From positions 1-5,204 of the forward strand of contig JALWEC010000077.1 in the NCBI GenBank assembly GCA_027036655.1: 5,204 bases of DNA, in the 5' to 3' direction. Position 1 is the first letter of the stretch, and every line of letters begins with the position of its first letter. This document shows positions 1-5,204 of the stretch, one piece after another. The stretch comes from Melioribacteraceae bacterium (GTDB lineage Bacteria > Bacteroidota > Ignavibacteria > Ignavibacteriales > Melioribacteraceae). Made by a program: the position numbers and the translations under genes. The notes under the pieces are model-generated. The model was not told the DNA's origin and searched no databases. It saw only the letters and a program-made list of their open reading frames with translations.

Positions 1-246
1 ATTAAGAACCGATGAAATGAAGAACCTCCGAACTTGTCCCGACGTCCTTTTGTTGGGATTTATCCCGCCGACATTCGTTAGTAAAATCCTTTCGGAGATG
101 ATTCTTTTCAGCTTATCTCCCTTTTTGGTTCCGGCTTGTCCGGATTAGGTTTAGCAAAGATTTCTAATAATCAAATCCGTAGTATTTACAAAAAATCGGC
201 ATAAGTAAGGAAGTCATTCCTACAAGTTGTAGCTAATTCCGAATTT
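1..246. other. Left-flank stretch with no convincing gene
   Basis: I see no supportable gene here. The first 150 bases look more GC-rich than the rest of the window and contain several short inverted repeats: CTCCGAA (26-32) with TTCGGAG (91-97), GGGAT (55-59) with ATCCC (62-66), and TCCGG (130-134) with CCGGA (140-144). One + strand frame is open from the left edge to a TAG at 146-148. Its peptide resembles no family I know and has no typical gene composition, so I treat it as chance or as the unverifiable tail of a gene outside the window. Minus-strand open stretches are only about 20-33 codons and lack starts. From about 150 to 246 the sequence is plain AT-rich spacer. Confidence 0.5.
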
Positions 247-263
247 CAAACAACAATTGTTTG
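247..263. promoter_or_regulatory. Palindrome abutting the -35 of the first gene, possible operator
   Basis: CAAACAA (247-253) is repeated inverted as TTGTTTG (257-263) around a 3-base spacer. Inside it is a perfect 10-base palindrome, AACAATTGTT (252-261). The right arm runs into the TTG of the putative -35 box, where a dimeric repressor could block RNA polymerase. That role is inferred from position only; the protein that would bind is unknown. Confidence 0.35.
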
Positions 264-289
264 CTTTCAAATAAGATTGAAGTTATAAT
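261..289 (+). promoter_or_regulatory. Sigma70-like promoter for the first gene
   Basis: TTGCTT (261-266) and a perfect TATAAT (284-289) are separated by 17 bases, the ideal spacing for a housekeeping sigma70 promoter. Transcription would start near 296, about 25 bases before the ATG at 321, leaving room for the AGGAG at 304-308. If the host belongs to Bacteroidota, whose primary sigma factor prefers other boxes, the match may be less meaningful. Confidence 0.5.
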
Positions 290-320
290 TTATTATAAAT
301 TTCAGGAGCAAGACAACAAA

Positions 321-1067
321 ATGCCAAAGCAACATTTCCTTTTCCTAACGAATGTAAACGATTTTTATCTGGCTTTGCTTGTTTTAACCAATCGATATCC
401 GAACAAAGTCGATTTTCTTTTCCATTCTACAAAAAAAGATTCCGACCACTTTGCGGATTTAAGAAATTATAAAGTTATTAGCAACCATATGTCTGACGAA
501 ACAATTATCATTTTTTATCTTACCGGTGATTTAAGTATCTATATAATGAATGAATATTTTACGAAATTTTCAAAAAACAAACATAAAGTGATTTATCTTT
601 ATCCCTCTCTTAACTTGTATTATTCACCGACAAATAATCAATATAAAACTTCCAAGCAGGCTATCGAAATAGTAAAATCGAAATCGGTTAATTATTTGCT
701 TTTATCCCTTTTTCTAACTGAAAATACTTACGTATCTCACTTTAGAAAATGGGACGAAAAATATTTTGCCGGTCATTCTCTAATGAAATCTTTAATAATT
801 CCTTACGATAAATTAATTGAAAAGATTATTGTCGTATCAACCGAAGGTAAAAGAAATGAAAAAATTCATATCGTAAACTCGAAATTCGATATACTTGAAA
901 ATATTGTTAGTGAAATTAAACCGAGTAGAATTGAAAAACTATTCATACACAAGCTATTTAAAAATGGAAAAAATTTATCGGATTCCGAACTAAATGACGC
1001 TTTGAAACTATTTATAAAACTACTCCCAACTTTTAATCAGGCTAATGTAATTACGCTTAAAGACTAA
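321..1067 (+). CDS. Uncharacterised soluble alpha/beta protein, 248 residues
   Basis: I do not recognise this protein. I choose the ATG at 321 because AGGAG lies upstream (304-308). The longer in-frame alternative, TTG at 261, coincides with the putative -35 box and would add 20 unremarkable residues. The N-terminal half alternates hydrophobic strands and helices: strands near residues 5-12, 29-36, 61-68 and 89-96, as in a Rossmann-like fold. The C-terminal half is lysine-rich and mostly helical. There is no signal peptide, no clear membrane segment and no recognisable catalytic motif, so it is probably cytosolic. The strand/helix order and the NVND and TGDLS turns after strands faintly recall DHH-family phosphoesterases with lost metal ligands, but this is a weak impression. 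The gene looks more AT-rich than the genes downstream. A 214-base gap and separate promoter-like signals suggest its own transcript, so membership in the downstream system is uncertain. Confidence 0.75.
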   Translation: MPKQHFLFLTNVNDFYLALLVLTNRYPNKVDFLFHSTKKDSDHFADLRNYKVISNHMSDETIIIFYLTGDLSIYIMNEYFTKFSKNKHKVIYLYPSLNLYYSPTNNQYKTSKQAIEIVKSKSVNYLLLSLFLTENTYVSHFRKWDEKYFAGHSLMKSLIIPYDKLIEKIIVVSTEGKRNEKIHIVNSKFDILENIVSEIKPSRIEKLFIHKLFKNGKNLSDSELNDALKLFIKLLPTFNQANVITLKD

Positions 1068-1203
1068 GAGCTCGTATTTGATACTGAAGTTGAGATGCAC
1101 AAATGACTTAAAAAATGTAACTTATTAATCAGTCGGTTTATTAAGATAATTATTCCTTTAAGTTTACCTCATTGCTATTCAATACCGATAGCCCCAAAAA
1201 ACA

Positions 1204-1247
1204 ACAGTATTACAGTATCACGATATGATACTCTACCCGATTATATT
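1204..1247 (+). promoter_or_regulatory. Repeat cluster and weak -10 upstream of the MoxR gene, candidate operator/promoter
   Basis: ACAGTAT occurs twice in direct orientation with an 8-base period (1204-1210 and 1212-1218). Overlapping the second copy, AGTATCA (1214-1220) and TGATACT (1226-1232) form an exact 7-base inverted repeat with a 5-base spacer. A -10-like TATATT lies at 1242-1247, without a convincing -35 at the right distance. The inverted repeat would therefore sit in the promoter core, as expected for a repressor site or an activator-dependent promoter. There is no T-tract after the hairpin, so it is not a standard terminator. The WYL protein encoded downstream is a natural candidate ligand, by inference only. 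Confidence 0.4.
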
Positions 1248-1281
1248 AAAGAGTAAAACAATAATAAAAAAAGGATAAGCG

Positions 1282-2457
1282 ATGAAAACATTTAATCAAA
1301 TCTTGGAAGAGTATGGGATCTACGGCTATAACACGATTTCTAAAGCTATATTGGCGGCTCTGGTAGCGGAAGAGCCTATTTTGTTGGTTGGCGAACATGG
1401 AACCGGCAAAACTCTGCTTGCTGAAAAGTTGGCGTTAGCATTAAGGATTGACATAAGCGACTCCAACAAAGAGTTTATTGCTTACGATGCCTCGAAAGCG
1501 CTTTTTGAAGACGTTGTTGGATTTCCAAATCCGGAATCATTAAAAGAAGGTAAACTTAAATATATTGAATCCCCGCTGACAATATGGAACAAGAAGTTTA
1601 TCCTTATAGATGAAATTTCTCGCGCCAATCCACAGATGCAGAATAAATGGCTTGAGGTCATTCGCTCTCGCCGGATAATGGGGAATAATATTCCGGACAT
1701 ACGCTTTATCTTTGCGGCAATGAATCCGCTTGGTTATCTTGGCGTTAATCCGCTTGACGAGGCTCTTGCCGACAGATTTTTCCTAATCGTAAATATACCC
1801 GAAGATTTTAAGGATAACGACTTAAGAAAAATCATTAACAGCGAGGATAAAGTTGCCACCGATTTGTCCGGGGACTTGGACCAAATGATTAAGAAAATAA
1901 AAAATATTGCTTCGCAGCTTCCTCCGGCAAAGACAAACTTAATAGACAATTTCATAATTGATTTCTCAAGAAAAGTAAATGAGTTGGGAATTTCATTCTC
2001 GCCGCGACGGGCTGCAATGATGAAAAAAGCTCTGACAATATTTTTTGCCATTGACATCTTTGATGAAAATGAAAACAATACGAGCGCCGCTGAAAATCTT
2101 ATGATGGCGGCTAATTACAGTTGGAATTACTATGTTACCGAAGATGATCCCGAAACCGATAAGTTAAAAGAATCTTTTTATTACGCATCTAAAAAAATCA
2201 CAAAGACTGCAAAAAATACTGTCAAAAACTTTGAGAAGTATCAAGAAAAAAACAAGAGCAAGAAAAGAGATTCTGCATCAAAAACTGTGCAATTCAGTAA
2301 TTCCCAAAGTTCCTCTTTACCTCACGATGATGAGAGCGGGACGCTCACTATGATGAAAATACTTGGCATTGGAGCTGAGATTATGACAGTGGGCTTTTAT
2401 GAAATGGTAATCAAAGGAAACTCTAAATGGGAAAGTAAATTAGAGAAAAAGCTGTAG
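1282..2457 (+). CDS. MoxR-family AAA+ ATPase
   Basis: This is a 391-residue cytosolic ATPase of the MoxR group of AAA+ proteins, which hydrolyse ATP to remodel partner proteins, usually together with a VWA-domain protein encoded next door. All core motifs are visible: Walker A GEHGTGKT (37-44), Walker B FILIDE (106-111), the sensor-1 asparagine in AAMNP (N148), the DEALADRF block (159-166) with the probable arginine finger R165, and the sensor-2 motif SPRR (240-243). The ATPase therefore looks active. After the helical lid (about 200-300) comes a basic, serine-rich linker (about 303-345) and a hydrophobic terminal segment (355-378) not typical of the minimal MoxR core; it may bind the partner. 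The start is well supported by AAGGA (1271-1275), 6 bases before the ATG. It is almost certainly co-transcribed with the metallopeptidase-VWA gene, which begins 11 bases after its stop. The client protein cannot be told from sequence. Confidence 0.92.
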   Translation: MKTFNQILEEYGIYGYNTISKAILAALVAEEPILLVGEHGTGKTLLAEKLALALRIDISDSNKEFIAYDASKALFEDVVGFPNPESLKEGKLKYIESPLTIWNKKFILIDEISRANPQMQNKWLEVIRSRRIMGNNIPDIRFIFAAMNPLGYLGVNPLDEALADRFFLIVNIPEDFKDNDLRKIINSEDKVATDLSGDLDQMIKKIKNIASQLPPAKTNLIDNFIIDFSRKVNELGISFSPRRAAMMKKALTIFFAIDIFDENENNTSAAENLMMAANYSWNYYVTEDDPETDKLKESFYYASKKITKTAKNTVKNFEKYQEKNKSKKRDSASKTVQFSNSQSSSLPHDDESGTLTMMKILGIGAEIMTVGFYEMVIKGNSKWESKLEKKL

Positions 2458-2468
2458 AGGGGAATACA

Positions 2469-3833
2469 ATGACAAATCGAAATAACGCAACATATTTAGG
2501 GAAAATGATTGAGCTTATTTATACCAAGCATCAAAACTTGTTTCCGTTCCTTAATATCTTCCGAAAAGATATCGAGACATTAAAATTTACTCCAATGGGC
2601 GATGATGCAACTGCTGTTATTTTTCTTAAAGAGAAAAAATTTCACATCATTTTTAACACGGATTATATTAAAAGAGACAACCTTACCGATGAAGATATTC
2701 TATGGACTCTTTGTCACGAAATAAGCCATTACATATTAGGTCATCTTACATCGGAGTATGAGAAAAAGTATTCTTTATTTTTTCGTAACTTCGGATACGA
2801 CTGTCAAGTAAACAGCTTGCTTTACAATATTAATCGCCGTAAAGAAATTAATTCTCTCAAAGGACCAAACTGGGAAAACTACGGAGCATTCCTAAAGGGA
2901 GAAGAAGAAATCCCGTTTTTTCTTCTCGTTCCACCACCGATAAGTAAAGCCAAAGCTAAACCGGACTTCGCAAAATCCAAACTTGAAAAAGAACAGCAAG
3001 AGATAATATTGGAGTTTTGGTTTAACAACTACTCGGAAGAGGGATTAGGCCTTGATGAAATTTTCAGCTATCTCGAAAATATAATACATGTTGAAGATGA
3101 CCAACCGGTTGAAGAAAACGAGAAGTTACTAAGCGAAGAAGAACTGCCGGAGAGCGTTATCGATTTTTTCAAAGAGATTAATTCTCGCGCTCTTAACGAA
3201 CAGCTGATTAAATCCATTTTGGAAGGAGAGAACAGTAAGTTATTTATCGACTTTGATGATGTAAAATTACAAAAACGAAGATTGAACACACTCCGCTCGG
3301 CTATTAGGGAATCCCTTTTTGACAGCTCTGAAAATAATTCTAAAATGAATGAGATTCAAAAAAACATATCAGTTCTTCCGAACATCTCTCGCAAGGAAGC
3401 TTTATCCGTATCCGGTAATTACTTGCCTCTCTATTATTCCAACAGACAATTCATCAGCAAGAACAAATCCTCAGCGATCTATATTGATTTTTCATACTCA
3501 ACGAAAGCATTCCATGCAGAGATTGCAAAACTTTTGTCCGCGCTGAAAAATGAATATAAAGGCAAGTACTATGGATTTACTACCGGCATAGTTGAAATGA
3601 CTTTTAAGGAAATAACATCGGGTGAATATTTCTCCGGCGGGACGGATATAAATCCCGTTTATGAACATATTAATCAAAATCGGTTTGAAAAAGCTTTAAT
3701 TATTACCGACGGCGAGTTTTCCGTTCCTAGCATAACTGCAAAAGCTCAAATCTATGCCGTTCTTCTTGGCGAAGATAGCTCTAAAAAAAATTTTGGGAAA
3801 CAACCTAAAAAAATTTGGGTAATTAATGGGTAA
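2469..3833 (+). CDS. Putative metallopeptidase with C-terminal VWA-like domain (DUF2201 type)
   Basis: This 454-residue cytosolic protein is the expected partner of the MoxR ATPase encoded just before it. The N-terminal domain (about 1-150) contains a zinc-protease-like HEISH motif (H83, E84, H87), followed by a YDCQVNSLL block (D111, N115) at the place where DUF2201_N-type proteins have a conserved acidic residue, a likely third metal ligand. A charged linker (about 160-300), strongly acidic at 207-228, leads to a VWA-like domain (about 333-454). The MIDAS metal site is complete: DFSYS (D340, S342, S344), GGTD (T392) and ITDG (D414). Both halves thus keep their key residues. A strong AGGGG (2458-2462) lies 6 bases before the ATG. 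In known MoxR-VWA pairs the VWA protein delivers or recognises the substrate. Here the pair could unfold and cleave a target, but proteolysis is inferred from the motif and the substrate is unknown. Confidence 0.88.
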   Translation: MTNRNNATYLGKMIELIYTKHQNLFPFLNIFRKDIETLKFTPMGDDATAVIFLKEKKFHIIFNTDYIKRDNLTDEDILWTLCHEISHYILGHLTSEYEKKYSLFFRNFGYDCQVNSLLYNINRRKEINSLKGPNWENYGAFLKGEEEIPFFLLVPPPISKAKAKPDFAKSKLEKEQQEIILEFWFNNYSEEGLGLDEIFSYLENIIHVEDDQPVEENEKLLSEEELPESVIDFFKEINSRALNEQLIKSILEGENSKLFIDFDDVKLQKRRLNTLRSAIRESLFDSSENNSKMNEIQKNISVLPNISRKEALSVSGNYLPLYYSNRQFISKNKSSAIYIDFSYSTKAFHAEIAKLLSALKNEYKGKYYGFTTGIVEMTFKEITSGEYFSGGTDINPVYEHINQNRFEKALIITDGEFSVPSITAKAQIYAVLLGEDSSKKNFGKQPKKIWVING

Positions 3834-3837
3834 AGAT

Positions 3838-3849
3838 TATTTTAAAATA
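3838..3849. promoter_or_regulatory. 12-base AT palindrome between the VWA and WYL genes
   Basis: TATTTTAAAATA is a perfect 12-base palindrome starting 4 bases after the VWA stop and 16 bases before the leader ORF. It has no GC in the stem and no following T-run that would make it a classic terminator, so transcription probably continues into the WYL gene. It could be a binding site for autoregulation, but a perfect AT palindrome is not rare in DNA of this composition. Confidence 0.25.
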
Positions 3850-3865
3850 TTAATAGGGGATTTTT

Positions 3866-3913
3866 ATGAAATTAATAAAACTTGGAGGGCAACTTTATAA
3901 ATGCCTTCCTTAA
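3866..3913 (+). CDS. Possible 15-residue leader ORF overlapping the WYL gene
   Basis: A small frame, MKLIKLGGQLYKCLP and stop, begins at an ATG preceded by a strong Shine-Dalgarno AGGGGA (3855-3860) at 5 bases. It is in a different frame from the WYL gene. Its two glycine codons (GGA GGG, 3884-3889) are the Shine-Dalgarno of the WYL ATG at 3901. Its stop TAA (3911-3913) shares one base with a second in-frame WYL ATG (3913-3915), forming TAATG, a typical translational-coupling junction. The peptide itself resembles nothing I know. The arrangement suggests that translating the leader sets WYL translation. It could also be a chance frame or a relic of an older gene start. Confidence 0.4.
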   Translation: MKLIKLGGQLYKCLP

Positions 3914-4887
3914 TGTCTCGAATCTTTTTTATCGACAGCCGAATTAGAACCCGCGGGAAAGTTACCCTTAAAGAAGTAATGGAGAGGGGCGAAGTTGGAA
4001 CTGCCACCGCCAAGCGCGATATTGAATTTTTGCGTTACACGCTCGACGCTCCGATAGTTTATAACAGAAAACTGAGAGCGTATGTTTACGAGAAAGAATT
4101 TACGCTTCTGAATTTTGCGGGAGAGCAGCTGTTTTTGTTTTATGTAATGGCAAAAGGCGCGCTTAATAATCCCGGCTACTTTCCTTTAACAGCCGAATAT
4201 GCTCGAAAAATTATTTCCTATAAAATCACAGAAATTCTCCCTACCGATTATAAAGAAATAGCCGATAAGTTTTACTACTATTTTTCAGATTACGAAAAGA
4301 TGGATTTAGAAAATCTACGCAAGATAATAGAGGCGTTGCGCGAAAATAAAGTATGCGCGATTGAGTATTTATCGAAAGGAAAGACGAAAAGCAAAAGAGA
4401 AATAGAGCCGTTAAAAGCGGTTTGTTACGGCGCAAAGTGGTATTTACTCGCTTATTGCAGAAAACGTAAAGCGTTGAGAATTTTCTCTTTTTCAAGAATA
4501 GAAAAAATTAAAGTTCTTGAAGAGGAATTTAATCCCAACGCGCATAGCGACGTAGATAAGTATTTAAAAGAAGGTTTTGGCATTGCAAAAGGAGACGAGT
4601 TAAAAACCGCCGTAATAAAATTTTACGAACCGGCTTCGTATTACGTAAGAAACCAAATTTGGCACGAAGAGCAAGTATTTGAATTTGCAACAAGAGACGG
4701 AGAAAACATTTTGTTTGCCGAAATTCCTTACGCAAAACCGGAAGAGTTGATTGGCAAAGTCTTAAAATACGGCGCAAGCGCGGAAATTGTAAAACCGGCG
4801 CCGCTCAGAAAAATGTGGATTAAAGAGATAGAAAAAATGGCTGGATTAATTACAAAACCAAACGATAAATCAGAAAGAAAGAACTAA
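3901..4887 (+). CDS. WYL-domain transcriptional regulator
   Basis: This 328-residue protein has the standard layout of WYL regulators. An N-terminal winged helix-turn-helix (about 5-65) contains the recognition region TATAKRDIEFLR (34-45) and a wing at YNRKLRAYVY. The WYL domain (about 145-210) has the literal motif W180-Y181-L182 and the SFSRIEKI block (196-203). A C-terminal WCX-like domain spans about 230-318. WYL domains sense nucleic acid or nucleotide ligands, and such regulators often repress or activate phage-defence and DNA-damage loci. It probably binds DNA as a dimer. Two starts are possible: ATG 3901, preceded by GGAGGG (3884-3889) at 11 bases and directly after an in-frame TAA, or ATG 3913 (324 residues), overlapping the leader ORF stop. 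I keep 3901. It lies 67 bases after the VWA gene in the same direction, so it may be the last gene of that operon and a controller of it. Its codons look slightly richer in GC than the first gene. Confidence 0.9.
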   Translation: MPSLMSRIFFIDSRIRTRGKVTLKEVMERGEVGTATAKRDIEFLRYTLDAPIVYNRKLRAYVYEKEFTLLNFAGEQLFLFYVMAKGALNNPGYFPLTAEYARKIISYKITEILPTDYKEIADKFYYYFSDYEKMDLENLRKIIEALRENKVCAIEYLSKGKTKSKREIEPLKAVCYGAKWYLLAYCRKRKALRIFSFSRIEKIKVLEEEFNPNAHSDVDKYLKEGFGIAKGDELKTAVIKFYEPASYYVRNQIWHEEQVFEFATRDGENILFAEIPYAKPEELIGKVLKYGASAEIVKPAPLRKMWIKEIEKMAGLITKPNDKSERKN

Positions 4888-4930
4888 ACTAATTTGTAAT
4901 TGAACAAATGAATGGAATAGGATTTAACGT

Positions 4931-5204
4931 ATGAGCGGGATAAAAAAATCAGACGATTATTTGGAATTTATCAAACGGATAAAAAATCAAATTCATTCTG
5001 TTCAGATTAAAGCCGCTTTTTCTGTAAATAAAGAAATGTTAAAACTTTATTGGTTTATAGGTTCTGAAATTATCGCTAAACAAAAGAAAGCCAATTGGGG
5101 AGACGGAATTATTAACCAAATTAGTTCGGACTTGCAATCTGAATTTCCTGAAATGAAAGGTTTTTCCGAAACAAACCTCAAGTATATGAAAAAATGGGTT
5201 ATGT
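4931..5204 (+). CDS. DUF1016/YhcG-type PDDEXK nuclease, N-terminal part (cut by window end)
   Basis: The frame starts MSGIKKSDDYLEF and stays open for 91 codons to the right edge, so only the N-terminal region is seen. It matches the DUF1016 N-terminal (YhcG-type) pattern as I know it: a helix like IKNQIHSVQIKAAFSVN, then LYWFIGSEI, then a tryptophan-glycine turn in NWGDGII, then DLQSEFPEMKGFSETNLKYM. Full proteins of this family are usually some 330-380 residues and carry a PDDEXK nuclease domain in the C-terminal half, which lies beyond this window, so activity cannot be judged. The family is common in defence islands, near restriction-modification genes and in mobile regions. The start is ATG 4931 with a modest AGG (4919-4921) at 9 bases. 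The 43-base gap after the WYL stop, with no terminator in it, allows co-transcription. Confidence 0.85.
   Translation, partial: MSGIKKSDDYLEFIKRIKNQIHSVQIKAAFSVNKEMLKLYWFIGSEIIAKQKKANWGDGIINQISSDLQSEFPEMKGFSETNLKYMKKWVM

Noticed and set aside
2..148. Open + strand frame from the left edge to a TAG
   Set aside because: Its 48-residue peptide is unlike any family I know, and the segment is full of inverted repeats. It cannot be supported as a gene from the part visible.
261..320. TTG start giving a 268-residue version of the first gene
   Set aside because: The TTG is part of a good -35 box, has no Shine-Dalgarno, and the ATG at 321 has AGGAG upstream.
3783..3815. Runs of 8 and 7 A near the end of the VWA gene as a programmed frameshift site
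   Set aside because: The reading frame continues normally to a natural C-terminal end, and no extended alternative frame or stimulatory structure is apparent. Such runs are common in AT-rich genes.
1482..4777. Minus-strand and alternate-frame ORFs within the ATPase, VWA and WYL genes
   Set aside because: They lie inside genes with clear domain motifs, lack ribosome binding sites and have compositions typical of shadow frames.
4892..4909. ATTTGT/ACAAAT hairpin between the WYL and YhcG-type genes as a terminator
   Set aside because: The 6-base stem is almost all A/T and no T-tract follows, so it is unlikely to terminate transcription.
1..5204. CRISPR array, tRNA/rRNA genes or insertion sequence ends
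   Set aside because: No regularly spaced repeats, no cloverleaf-like segment, and no transposase or long terminal inverted repeats were seen.

Overview
The window is AT-rich bacterial DNA whose identifiable genes all lie on the + strand. Their start sites carry good Shine-Dalgarno sequences (AAGGA, AGGGG, GGAGGG). Base composition and protein style suggest a Bacteroidota/Ignavibacteriota-like or similar AT-rich lineage. No rRNA, tRNA or taxon-specific marker is present, so the organism cannot be fixed.

Layout: (1) 1-320 holds no convincing gene. Its left part is relatively GC-rich with several short inverted repeats. Its right part has a good sigma70-like promoter and a palindrome in front of the first gene. 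(2) 321-1067 encodes an unrecognised 248-residue soluble protein. (3) 1068-1281 is a 214-base gap with a direct/inverted repeat cluster just upstream of the next gene. (4) 1282-3833 is a tight two-gene unit separated by 11 bases: a MoxR-family AAA+ ATPase, then a protein with an N-terminal HExxH putative metallopeptidase domain and a C-terminal von Willebrand A (VWA)-like domain (DUF2201 type). (5) 3866-4887 holds a 15-codon leader ORF that overlaps the start of a WYL-domain transcriptional regulator. (6) From 4931 to the right edge is the N-terminal part of a DUF1016/YhcG-type protein, a family whose C-terminal half is a PDDEXK nuclease.

How the genes may work together (inference): MoxR ATPases typically remodel or load a partner through a VWA protein. 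Here the VWA partner also carries an apparently intact zinc-protease-like motif, so the pair could be an ATP-driven chaperone/protease module. WYL regulators often control phage-defence or stress loci, and YhcG-type nucleases are common in defence and mobile regions. The whole fits an accessory, defence-type region. The most interesting candidate system is MoxR + metallopeptidase-VWA + WYL regulator, possibly with the upstream unknown protein and the downstream nuclease. Nothing in the window proves that these parts act together.
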